From: Galbibacter sp035306585
GTDB lineage: Bacteria > Bacteroidota > Bacteroidia > Flavobacteriales > Flavobacteriaceae
DNA length: 64,000 bases
Direction of reading: 5' to 3'
NCBI RefSeq assembly: GCF_035306585.1
Contig: NZ_DATGNU010000077.1
Span: 48,002 to 112,001, forward strand
Shown here: piece after piece, positions 16,983 through 25,080 of the stretch
How positions within the stretch are numbered: the stretch's first letter is position 1
Layout: the number at the start of each line of letters is the position of its first letter
Notes under the pieces: model-generated
The model's input: the letters and a program-made list of their open reading frames with translations, nothing else
The model's database searches: none
What the model was told of the DNA's origin: nothing
Position numbers and translations under genes: made by a program

Positions 16983-17109
16983 TTAAGGGAATTTAAAATA
17001 CTGGAATTTAGTAATATATGATTATAAATAGAATATATCCTCTTAGTGATTTTAGTCAGTTTATGGCGTATTTTACCTATTATTCCGATTGCAATAAGTA
17101 AAGCAAAAA

Positions 17110-17694
17110 ATGAAGGTAAGTATTATAGACTATGGCGCAGGAAATATCCAAAGCGTAAAATTTGCGTTAGAGCGCATGGGAGCTCAGGCCATTTTAACTA
17201 ATAATGTTGATCAGATCATCCAAGCGGATCGGGTAATATTTCCAGGTGTGGGAGAGGCCAGTAGTGCGATGGACAAACTACGTGATACAGGACTAGATAA
17301 ACTTATTCCCAATTTAAAACAACCTGTTTTAGGAATCTGTTTGGGAATGCAACTCATGTGTAATAGCTCAGAGGAAGGAAATACGCGTGGTTTGTCCATA
17401 TTTGATGTCGATGTGGTAAGGTTCAGTGAAAGGGTTAAAGTACCCCAAATTGGGTGGAATCAAATCACGAATCTACGTGGAAGTTTATGGAAAGATATCC
17501 AAGAAGGGGAGAATATGTATTTAGTACATAGTTACTACGCCCCAGTTTGCAAAGATACCATTGCATGCACTACGTATGATGTTAGGTATTCCACTGCATT
17601 GAATCGTGATAACTTTTATGGGGTTCAGTTTCATCCTGAGAAGAGTAGTGTGATGGGACAGCAGATTTTACATAATTTTCTTCAGCTGCCATAA
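17110..17694 (+). CDS. hisH: Imidazole glycerol phosphate synthase, glutamine amidotransferase subunit
   Basis: This 194-residue class I glutaminase supplies ammonia to HisF for ring closure to IGP and AICAR. The catalytic triad is visible: Cys in LGICLGMQLM, and His and Glu in GVQFHPEKSS. The N-terminal IDYGAGNIQSVKFALE is the family opening. Normal length. It is 77 bases upstream of hisA; a 27-codon frame of unknown value lies in the gap before it (17018-17101). Confidence 0.96.
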   Translation: MKVSIIDYGAGNIQSVKFALERMGAQAILTNNVDQIIQADRVIFPGVGEASSAMDKLRDTGLDKLIPNLKQPVLGICLGMQLMCNSSEEGNTRGLSIFDVDVVRFSERVKVPQIGWNQITNLRGSLWKDIQEGENMYLVHSYYAPVCKDTIACTTYDVRYSTALNRDNFYGVQFHPEKSSVMGQQILHNFLQLP

Positions 17695-17771
17695 TTGGAA
17701 GCAATAAAGGTTGAATCGCAGATGCAGTAATTAAAAAATACAAACTCTAAGAAAAAGAAATTATTTAATTT

Positions 17772-18500
17772 ATGAGAATTATACCGGCAATTGATATTAT
17801 AGAAGGAAAATGCGTTCGCCTATCGAAGGGGGATTACAACACCAAAAAAGTGTATAATGAAAATCCATTAGAAGTAGCAAAATCTTTCGAAGGGCATGGG
17901 ATTGAGTATTTACACTTGGTGGATCTTGATGGCGCTAAAAGTAGTCATATTGTAAATTATAAAATATTAGAGACCATTGCTACTAAAACGAATCTAAAAA
18001 TTGATTTTGGCGGGGGATTAAAAACAGATCAGGATCTAAAAATCGCCTTTGAAAATGGAGCTAGTCAGATCACTGGTGGTAGTATCGCTGTCAAGAATCC
18101 TGAAGTGTTTCAACAGTGGATCCAGCGATACGGAAGTCAAAAAATTATTTTAGGGGCAGATACGGATCATGATAAAATTGCAATATCTGGATGGCAGGAA
18201 GCCTCCAAAGAAGCACTCCTTCCTTTTATTTCTGCCTATCTCAGTAAGGGGATAAAATATGTCATTTGTACCGATATCAGTAAAGATGGTATGTTACAAG
18301 GGCCTTCTTTCGATTTGTATAAAAAGATCCTCGATCAATTTAAAGAGATTAAATTAATAGCCTCTGGTGGGATTTCCTCATTTGATGAGCTTCCCAAACT
18401 TGCAGCCTTGGGTTGTGAAGGAACCATAATTGGAAAGGCTATTTACGAGAATAAAATTAGTTTAAAACAACTTGAAAATTATATCATAAAGAGATGTTGA
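17772..18500 (+). CDS. hisA: ProFAR isomerase (phosphoribosylformimino-AICAR-P isomerase)
   Basis: This 242-residue TIM barrel isomerises ProFAR to PRFAR, the substrate of HisHF. The first strand IPAIDIIEGKCVRLSKGDY holds the catalytic Asp, and the mid-barrel TDISKDGMLQGPSFDLY holds the second Asp. Phosphate-binding loops are IDFGGGLK and ASGGISS. It is homologous to HisF next to it. The last codons overlap the start of hisF by 7 bases, so the two are probably translationally coupled. Confidence 0.97.
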   Translation: MRIIPAIDIIEGKCVRLSKGDYNTKKVYNENPLEVAKSFEGHGIEYLHLVDLDGAKSSHIVNYKILETIATKTNLKIDFGGGLKTDQDLKIAFENGASQITGGSIAVKNPEVFQQWIQRYGSQKIILGADTDHDKIAISGWQEASKEALLPFISAYLSKGIKYVICTDISKDGMLQGPSFDLYKKILDQFKEIKLIASGGISSFDELPKLAALGCEGTIIGKAIYENKISLKQLENYIIKRC

Positions 18501-19249
18501 CCAAAAGAATAATACCTTGTTTAGATATTAAAAACGGCAGGACGGTAAAGGGCGTTAATTTCGTAGGCTTACGAGATGCAGGGGATCCTATAGCCTTAGC
18601 GAAGTTGTATGCAGAGAGTGGTGCAGATGAACTTGTTTTTTTAGACATATCAGCAACAGAAGAAAGACGTAAAACTTTAACTGACCTAGTGATGGGGGTG
18701 GCGCAAAATGTCAACATTCCGTTCACCGTTGGCGGGGGTATATCCTCAGTTGAAGATGTAGACACCCTTTTAAAATGTGGAGCAGATAAGGTGTCTGTAA
18801 ATTCCTCCGCGGTTAAGAACCCTGAATTAATCAATCAACTCTCCGCAAAGTTTGGGAGTCAATGCGTTGTAGTAGCCATAGATGCTAAGCAAATTGATGG
18901 ACAGTGGAGGGTTCATTTAGTAGGTGGAAAAGAACCTACAACGCTTGATTTGTTTCAATGGGCAAAGGAGGTTGAAAAACGCGGCGCAGGTGAAATTCTT
19001 TTTACATCGATGGATCACGATGGTACCAAGGATGGATTTGCCAATCAGGCCTTGGCAAGGCTTTCAGAGGAATTAAATATCGCTGTGATTGCCTCAGGAG
19101 GCGCTGGTAAAGCAGAGCATTTTGTGGATGCATTTATTAAAGGAAAAGCAGATGCAGCACTAGCTGCTAGTGTATTCCACTTTAAAGAAATAGAAATTAT
19201 CGCGTTAAAAGAACTACTACAATCACAAGGGATTCCTGTGCGTTTATAA
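18494..19249 (+). CDS. hisF: Imidazole glycerol phosphate synthase, cyclase subunit
   Basis: This 251-residue TIM barrel forms IGP and AICAR from PRFAR with ammonia from HisH. Catalytic acids are in IPCLDIKNGRTVKGVNF (first strand) and FTSMDHDGTKDGF (fifth strand). Loops FTVGGGISS and ASGGAGKAEHF bind the two phosphates of the substrate. It overlaps hisA by 7 bases and is followed closely by hisIE. Normal length. Confidence 0.97.
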   Translation: MLTKRIIPCLDIKNGRTVKGVNFVGLRDAGDPIALAKLYAESGADELVFLDISATEERRKTLTDLVMGVAQNVNIPFTVGGGISSVEDVDTLLKCGADKVSVNSSAVKNPELINQLSAKFGSQCVVVAIDAKQIDGQWRVHLVGGKEPTTLDLFQWAKEVEKRGAGEILFTSMDHDGTKDGFANQALARLSEELNIAVIASGGAGKAEHFVDAFIKGKADAALAASVFHFKEIEIIALKELLQSQGIPVRL

Positions 19250-19267
19250 AAATTTATGAGAAAGAAC

Positions 19268-19867
19268 ATGGAAAATATAGATTTTAATAAAAATGATGAT
19301 GGACTCGTACCTGCCATTATACAAGATTACAACACTAAAAATGTACTTATGCTTGGTTATATGAACCAAGAGGCTTATCAGAACACGCTCGATACAAAAA
19401 AAGTTACTTTTTACAGCCGTAGTAAAAAAAGGTTGTGGACCAAAGGGGAGGAAAGTGGTAATTTTTTAAACCTAGTTCATATCAAACTTGATTGTGATAG
19501 GGATACTTTATTGGTTTATGTAGACCCTGTAGGACCAGTTTGTCACAAGGGAACTGATAATTGTTGGGGTGAGGTAAACGAATTAAAACTTGGGTTCCTG
19601 AGCGAATTAGAAGACATTATAAGAAATAGGTCAAATAATAAGGAGAACGAGCAAAGTTACGTAGCTTCCTTGTTTCGAAGCGGCATTAATAAAATTGCTC
19701 AAAAAGTAGGAGAAGAGGCAGTAGAGACCGTTATTGAAGCCATGGATTCTAATGATGACTTATTTTTAAATGAAAGTGCTGATTTATTGTTTCATTATTT
19801 AATTTTACTTCAAGCCAAAGGATATAGCTTAAAAGATATTATAGCTGTTTTAAAGGACAGACACTAA
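19268..19867 (+). CDS. hisIE: Bifunctional phosphoribosyl-AMP cyclohydrolase / phosphoribosyl-ATP pyrophosphatase
   Basis: This fusion of HisI and HisE has about 199 residues and catalyses steps 2 and 3 of the pathway. The HisI half has ATP-independent cyclohydrolase motifs: FYSRSKKRLWTKGEESGN, the metal-binding DCDRDTLLVYVDP, and CHKGTDNCW with its cysteines. The HisE half, from about residue 105, is helical with KVGEEAVETVIEA and NESADLLFHYLILL, an MazG-like fold. ATG at 19268 gives the family-typical MENIDFNKNDDGL; a start 12 bases earlier (19256) is possible. It is the last his gene; corA follows after 61 bases. Confidence 0.95.
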   Translation: MENIDFNKNDDGLVPAIIQDYNTKNVLMLGYMNQEAYQNTLDTKKVTFYSRSKKRLWTKGEESGNFLNLVHIKLDCDRDTLLVYVDPVGPVCHKGTDNCWGEVNELKLGFLSELEDIIRNRSNNKENEQSYVASLFRSGINKIAQKVGEEAVETVIEAMDSNDDLFLNESADLLFHYLILLQAKGYSLKDIIAVLKDRH

Positions 19868-19928
19868 GAATTTTTTATATTTAGATGGATTTCGCACCGA
19901 TGCGAGAAAAAATACACAGCTAAAGCTC

Positions 19929-20996
19929 TTGAAAGCACCTTCCAAACATAGGCGAGCAAAACACACACTTGGGAATGCACCTGGTACGATTAAGTATATG
20001 GGGAATCGAGCGGATGATTCTCAACATATTAGTGTTACCGATTACAAAGATAATTACGCTGATATACAGTTTTTTACATCCATAGAAAAGGTGTTTCAGT
20101 ACCGAGATTCCGATACGGTTTCTTTAATCGATATTCAAGGGTTGAATAAAGAAAAGGAAATTGAAAAGCTCGGGATGTACTTTCAAATAAATCCACTGGT
20201 GCTTGAGGACTTGGTCAATACCAATCAGCGCCCTAAGGTGGATGAGTACGAAGATTATATCTTTTGCGTTTTAAAGTCAATCGCCTTAAATGATTCCAAT
20301 AAGGTAATTACAGAGCATGTGGCAATTATTTTATGTAGAAATGCTGTGTTGTTATTTCAAGAGGTTGAGAACCCCGTTTTTGATGGGTTGAGACGGCGTA
20401 TTTTAAGTAAGCATGGTAGAATTCGTTATAGGGAATGTGATTATTTGTACTTTGCTTTAATTGATGCTATTATAGATCAATACTTTGTTGTTTTAGATGA
20501 AATTACGGATCGTATTGAATATTTAGAAGAACAACTATACAGCCATCCTTCCCCAAGATTGGTGAATGAAATCCAAAATCTTAGAAAGGAAATCATCGAT
20601 CTGAGAAAAAATATTCTACCAGTGCGTGAGATTAGCGCTCGATTGGTTAACACAGAACACAAGCTCATAGGAGATGATACGAAGTTGTTTTTAGGTGATG
20701 TTCATGATCATAGTGTTCAAATTCATGAAACCCTTGAGGTGATTCGTGAGATGAGTATGAGTTTAATGGAAATGTATATGAGTACGGTGACGATCAAAAT
20801 GAATGAGATCATGAAAGTACTTACCATTATGACTAGTATATTTATACCCTTAACCTTTATTACCGGGATTTATGGTATGAACTTTCATCAAATTCCAGGC
20901 CTCCAATCTCCGTATGGGTTTTACATTGTCTCGGGTGTAATGTTTTTAATCTTGATCCTATTATTAATCTTCTTTAAAGCCAAACGATGGATTTAG
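19929..20996 (+). CDS. corA: CorA family magnesium/cobalt transporter
   Basis: This 355-residue divalent-cation channel of the CorA family has a large cytoplasmic funnel domain, then two C-terminal membrane helices (about residues 295-317 and 328-349). The selectivity motif YGMNF lies between them. The start is TTG at 19929: there is no in-frame ATG upstream, and the N-terminal NAPGTIKYMG segment seems conserved in flavobacterial CorA, so the later ATG at about 20001 would be too short. The basic tail after the second helix (FKAKRWI) is typical. It may be read through from the his operon, but its role is unrelated. Confidence 0.93.
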   Translation: MKAPSKHRRAKHTLGNAPGTIKYMGNRADDSQHISVTDYKDNYADIQFFTSIEKVFQYRDSDTVSLIDIQGLNKEKEIEKLGMYFQINPLVLEDLVNTNQRPKVDEYEDYIFCVLKSIALNDSNKVITEHVAIILCRNAVLLFQEVENPVFDGLRRRILSKHGRIRYRECDYLYFALIDAIIDQYFVVLDEITDRIEYLEEQLYSHPSPRLVNEIQNLRKEIIDLRKNILPVREISARLVNTEHKLIGDDTKLFLGDVHDHSVQIHETLEVIREMSMSLMEMYMSTVTIKMNEIMKVLTIMTSIFIPLTFITGIYGMNFHQIPGLQSPYGFYIVSGVMFLILILLLIFFKAKRWI

Positions 20997-21011
20997 TTAA
21001 GATATTGATAT

Positions 21012-21848
21012 TTAGGTTTTAATAATGAAATTGGACATCATAACCAATCCTGCTAAAACCAGCCCCATTCCAATTAATTTTTCAAGAGTATTATTATTGA
21101 TGTGTAGGTTAAGTCGTTGACCACCTAAGGCACCGGCGGAAAAACCGAACATGATTGGCCAGGCTGATTCCATGTGAATATGATCCAGGGCATAGTGGGT
21201 AATACTTCCTGTTGTACTTGTTATAACTATCATAAACAGGGCAGTACCCGTGGCAATTTTAGCTGGCATGCGAAAAACCTTTAGCATAATAGGAGTCTTT
21301 AAGAATCCGCCTCCGATTCCAAATAACCCTGCGAGGGTTCCAGCCATTAAACCAAAAATTAATACCATCCAAACACTAAATCTGTAGGCTACGTGGTTGA
21401 GATGATTCCTTATGATGTAACGAGGCTTTAAGGTGTTTAAGGAATAAAAAAATCCTTGACCCCTTTTGGTATTACTACGTTGTTTTATAAAAAACGAAAA
21501 ACCAAGCAAAAGTACCAGTATGGCGAAGATAATTTCTAAATGTTTGGCAGAAATATAAGAAAGTAGTAATACCCCTAAAAACACCCCAAGTATTGTTGGA
21601 ATCTCCAACAAGACTCCCATTCTAAAATCGACATAACCGTCCTTTCTATTTAAAAAGGTAGAAATCAAAGAGGAGGGTAGTAATGAGATCATAACAGATC
21701 CAACAGCCGTAGTAAGGGGATAGCTAAAAATGGTAATTAAAATTGGTACCATAAATATTCCGCCCCCAAAACCGACAACTGATCCAAATAAACTGATCGT
21801 AAAACTAATCAGTATGAGAATTAAAGTGATGATAATCTCGGTTTCCAC
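21012..21848 (-). CDS. TSUP family membrane permease (TauE/SafE type)
   Basis: This 278-residue integral membrane protein has about eight helices and two internal repeats, marked by GFGGGIFMVPIL (about residues 27-38) and GIGGGFLKTPIML (second half). The family exports sulfite or organosulfonates, or moves other anions. The cysteine genes lie next to it (21998-23666), so a sulfur-linked role is plausible but not shown. The start is GTG at 21848. It converges with corA with a 15-base gap. Confidence 0.88.
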   Translation of the reverse strand: METEIIITLILILISFTISLFGSVVGFGGGIFMVPILITIFSYPLTTAVGSVMISLLPSSLISTFLNRKDGYVDFRMGVLLEIPTILGVFLGVLLLSYISAKHLEIIFAILVLLLGFSFFIKQRSNTKRGQGFFYSLNTLKPRYIIRNHLNHVAYRFSVWMVLIFGLMAGTLAGLFGIGGGFLKTPIMLKVFRMPAKIATGTALFMIVITSTTGSITHYALDHIHMESAWPIMFGFSAGALGGQRLNLHINNNTLEKLIGMGLVLAGLVMMSNFIIKT

Positions 21849-21997
21849 TGTTACGATACCTAATTTTTATCTTTAGTTCGTAAAAGTAACCAATTGCCAG
21901 ATCAGGATATCTATCTAGTAAATAGGCTAACTGCCAACTATAAACCAGCTTCTAATGCTCCGGATTAAAATAAAGTTCTAGGCCTTAAAGTTTAGGT

Positions 21998-22885
21998 TTA
22001 CTCATACAAATCTGAAGATAAATAGCGATCACCACGATCACAAATAATCACTACCACGACCCCTTTATCAAGAGTTTTAATAAATTTTAGCGCCGCTGCG
22101 ACGGCACCTCCACTGCTCATCCCACCAAATATCCCTTCTTTTCGAGCCAGATCCCGAGCGGTACACCTTGCTTCATCCTCACTAACCTCGATCACTTGAT
22201 CGACCTTATTTTTATCAAAAATCTTAGGCAAGTATTCCTGTGGCCATTTTCGAATGCCTGGTATTTTGGAATTGTCAGTGGGCTGTACGCCAACAATTTG
22301 AACCGCTTTATTTTGTTCCTTCAAATAGGTAGAACACCCCATAATGGTACCCGTAGTACCCATGGAAGATACAAAATGGGTTACTTGTTGCTCGGTATCC
22401 CGCCATATCTCTGGGCCTGTAGTCATGTAGTGTGCCTTCCAGTTGTCGGGGTTTGCAAATTGATTCAACATCACATAGCCATGATCTCTGACCTTACTTT
22501 CTGCATAATCTCGTGCACCTTCGATTCCCACATCTGCAGGAGTTAATGTAACTAAAGCTCCGAATGCTCTCATAGTTTGCACACGCTCCTTAGTGGAGTT
22601 CTCCGGCATAACAAGCTCAAGATCTAACTCCAATAGACTGGCTATCATAGCTAATGCAATTCCGGTATTTCCACTGGTAGCTTCGATTATTTTGGTTTCC
22701 TTGTTAATCTCACCTCGATCCATGGCACTTTTTATCATATAGTATGCTGGCCTGTCTTTTACACTGCCTCCAGGATTATTACCTTCTAGTTTAAAAAGCA
22801 GTTTAACTTTGGGATTTGTATTGAGATTTTTTGAAACGACCATCGGAGTGTTTCCGATCTGATCTAAGATACTATAACTATTCAT
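21998..22885 (-). CDS. cysM: Cysteine synthase B (O-acetylserine sulfhydrylase)
   Basis: This 295-residue PLP enzyme of fold type II replaces the acetyl group of O-acetylserine with sulfide or thiosulfate. It shows IGNTPMV at the start, the PLP Lys in GGSVKDRPA, the substrate loop EATSGNTGIALAMIA, and the phosphate loop SSMGTTGTIMG. The MSSGGAVAAAL region near the end carries the Ser for the pyridine nitrogen. The CysM rather than CysK assignment rests on length and on the SVKDRPA form. Its start overlaps the end of the acetyltransferase gene by 8 bases; together they convert serine to cysteine. Confidence 0.93.
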   Translation of the reverse strand: MNSYSILDQIGNTPMVVSKNLNTNPKVKLLFKLEGNNPGGSVKDRPAYYMIKSAMDRGEINKETKIIEATSGNTGIALAMIASLLELDLELVMPENSTKERVQTMRAFGALVTLTPADVGIEGARDYAESKVRDHGYVMLNQFANPDNWKAHYMTTGPEIWRDTEQQVTHFVSSMGTTGTIMGCSTYLKEQNKAVQIVGVQPTDNSKIPGIRKWPQEYLPKIFDKNKVDQVIEVSEDEARCTARDLARKEGIFGGMSSGGAVAAALKFIKTLDKGVVVVIICDRGDRYLSSDLYE

Positions 22886-23666
22886 TGATTGCTGACTTTA
22901 TTTTAATATCTGGAGTGTGAGTAACGATGGAATTTGGTGCTATAGATTTGGTTAACCAAACGTTCCCGCCAATGGTACTATTCTCACCGATAACGGTTTT
23001 CCCTCCTAATATAGTTGCATTGGCATAAATAGTTACATTATTTTCAATAGTGGGATGTCTTTTTACATTTTTTAAATTCTTAGCCACATGGAGCGCTCCT
23101 AGGGTAACACCTTGATAAATTCGCACAAAATCTTTGATATGTGCAGTTTCTCCAATAACAATTCCTGTGGCGTGATCTATAAAAAAAGATTTGCCTATAG
23201 TGGCACCAGGGTTGATATCTACTCCTGTTAGTCTATGAGCGTATTCTGTCATGAGTCTAGGAACCATTGGAAATCCAGTCTTGTGTAATTCATGAGCTAG
23301 GCGATAGATGGCAATGGCATAGAATCCAGGATAACAAAGATATACCTCTTCTTTTGAAACCGCAGCGGGGTCATCCTCAAGAAATGTCTCTGCGTCTAAA
23401 TTCAAAAGTTCCAATATCCGTGGTAGACTACCAAGATAATCATCCCAAACACTGGAACATGTTTTACTTACATTCCAACAGGCTAAATCTACCAATTCTT
23501 CAAAGATATTTTGCAGTTTTACCATATTTTCCTCAACAGGTGTTTCTGCATCGAACAAGGTATAAAAAAGTAAATCTGTGAACTCTTCCGCTCGCTCTTT
23601 TAACCTGAACTTAAGATTTGGGTGTTTCTTGTGTTGAATTATCTGCTGCGCTATAGTTTTTCCCAT
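22878..23666 (-). CDS. Serine O-acetyltransferase
   Basis: This 262-residue left-handed beta-helix (hexapeptide repeat) acetyltransferase uses acetyl-CoA to make O-acetylserine. The N-terminal helical domain (about 130 residues) precedes RLTGVDINPGATIGK, IDHATGIVIGETA with the catalytic His and Asp, and the coils HPTIENNVTIYANATILGG and GENSTIGGNVWL. It resembles the EpsC-type variant rather than E. coli CysE. It lies directly upstream of cysM and overlaps it by 8 bases, so the two steps of cysteine synthesis are coupled. A TAAATTTG element lies on the minus strand at 23683-23690, just before the start. Confidence 0.93.
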   Translation of the reverse strand: MGKTIAQQIIQHKKHPNLKFRLKERAEEFTDLLFYTLFDAETPVEENMVKLQNIFEELVDLACWNVSKTCSSVWDDYLGSLPRILELLNLDAETFLEDDPAAVSKEEVYLCYPGFYAIAIYRLAHELHKTGFPMVPRLMTEYAHRLTGVDINPGATIGKSFFIDHATGIVIGETAHIKDFVRIYQGVTLGALHVAKNLKNVKRHPTIENNVTIYANATILGGKTVIGENSTIGGNVWLTKSIAPNSIVTHTPDIKIKSAINE

Positions 23667-23762
23667 TCCATTTTTATTTATTCAAATTTATGATAAATCC
23701 GTTGATTTGATGCGTGTTTTTGTAACTTTACCAGTCAAATTTTTTACAAATATATCCGTCGA

Positions 23763-24440
23763 ATGGAAGTAGCTTGCATTTCAAAATCAACACTATTTTT
23801 TTTAGAATCCTTAAAAGAAAATAATAATAAGGAATGGTTCGAGAGTCATAAAGCAGAATATAAACACCAGCAGGATCTTATCAAGCGGTTTTTTAAACAA
23901 GTGATGCTGACCTTGCGAACCCATGATGAAATAACCGATTTAAAGGTATTTAGAATTTACAGAGATGTGCGTTTTTCCCATGACAAAACTCCTTATAAGC
24001 GTTATTTTGCTTGTAGTTTTAAACGTGCTAAGCCTCATTTAAGAGGAGGCTATTACCTTCATATTGAGCCAAGGAATTCGTTTTTGGTTTGTGGATTTTG
24101 GGCACCTGAGAAAAATGACATCAAAAGAATTCGCAAAGAATTTGAAGTAGATGCCTTGGAGGTTCGGAGCATTGTAAACCACCCAGAGTTTAAACATCAT
24201 TTTGGACAGCTTAAAGGCGATGAGCTCAAAACCGCCCCTCGAGGATTTGATAAGGCTCACCCTGATATGGATCTGATTAAAAAGAAGCAATGGATAGTTA
24301 CTAAAGAATTTACCGATAGCCAGATCTTAGCTGAGAATTTCGCAAGTGAAGTTGATAAGGCTTATCAAGCCATACGTCCCTTTTTTGATTACATGAGTGA
24401 TGTGCTTACAACGGATTTAAACGGTACCTCGCTACTATGA
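23763..24440 (+). CDS. DUF2461 domain-containing protein
   Basis: This 225-residue protein belongs to the DUF2461/TIGR02453 family. Family features are FLESLKENNNKEWFESHKAEY near the start, FRIYRDVRFSHDKTPYKRYFA in the middle, and a GGYYLHIEP segment. No signal peptide or membrane helix is visible, so it is cytoplasmic. The biochemical role of the family is not known to me. It is divergent from the serine acetyltransferase gene (96-base gap) and converges with the gene at 24470. Confidence 0.88.
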   Translation: MEVACISKSTLFFLESLKENNNKEWFESHKAEYKHQQDLIKRFFKQVMLTLRTHDEITDLKVFRIYRDVRFSHDKTPYKRYFACSFKRAKPHLRGGYYLHIEPRNSFLVCGFWAPEKNDIKRIRKEFEVDALEVRSIVNHPEFKHHFGQLKGDELKTAPRGFDKAHPDMDLIKKKQWIVTKEFTDSQILAENFASEVDKAYQAIRPFFDYMSDVLTTDLNGTSLL

Positions 24441-24469
24441 GTTCACTAACTTAAACCTTGAGTCAAAAT

Positions 24470-24877
24470 TTAAAGGCAAACTGCTAGCTCTATAAGTTGT
24501 ACTTGATCTTTTAATGATTCAACCACTAGATTCATCATTCTTTTGTTTATTGCTGAGGAATCTTCAATGTAAATCAAATACTCATCAACTGTAAATTGTC
24601 CGATGATCATTCCCTTTAAAGCGTTCCTGAATTTAATGTCCTTTTGAATGGCATTTTCAATGTAGAGCAAGCGTTTTTCTAGGGCTAAAGTGAAATACAC
24701 ACCTTTGTGCTTGTTGGCGTAATTTTTAAAAGCTTCTACTAATAAATAGCGCTGTAATTTGATTATTGGTCGGAGTGTAACGTTTTGAAATCGCTCATTA
24801 TCACTCATTGTATCGTAAACTGATTCTTGTGGAATTTCAGGGCGTAAACGTAGTAAATGCACTGTTCGAGTATCCAT
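24470..24877 (-). CDS. Conserved flavobacterial protein of unknown function
   Basis: This 135-residue, mostly helical cytoplasmic protein has no recognised catalytic motif. It opens RTVHLLRLRPEIP, then has a SDNERFQN..LRPIIKLQ segment, and later RNALKGMIIGQFTVDEY. Similar flavobacterial proteins are sometimes labelled glyoxalase in databases, but no glyoxalase-fold metal ligands are visible, so that name should not be used. It stands alone between a convergent gene and the SusCD locus. Confidence 0.7.
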   Translation of the reverse strand: MDTRTVHLLRLRPEIPQESVYDTMSDNERFQNVTLRPIIKLQRYLLVEAFKNYANKHKGVYFTLALEKRLLYIENAIQKDIKFRNALKGMIIGQFTVDEYLIYIEDSSAINKRMMNLVVESLKDQVQLIELAVCL

Positions 24878-25000
24878 AATAAAAGAAGTTTTACTAAAGA
24901 TAGGAATATAAACAGTCCTAAAAATTATAGGTTAAAATACTTTTCAACTAGGTTATAAACATTTAGCATTTAAACATGGCGTAAAGAGTAGGGTAGGTGT

Positions 25001-25040
25001 AAAAACAATAGAGGCCTTCGAGATTTCTCTCAAAGACCTC
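25001..25040 (-). terminator. Intrinsic terminator after susC-susD
   Basis: Read on the minus strand, GAGGTCTTTGAGA (25040-25028), loop GAAA, and TCTCGAAGGCCTC (25023-25011) form a 13-bp stem with two G-U pairs. TATTGTTTTT follows at 25010-25001. It ends the SusCD transcript. Confidence 0.85.
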
Positions 25041-25080
25041 CAATGAACAATGTAATAAGTCCTAGTTTTGAAGGAAAATC

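Noticed and set aside
24470..24877. Glyoxalase as a name for this small protein
   Set aside because: No metal-binding or fold features of the glyoxalase family are visible in the sequence.
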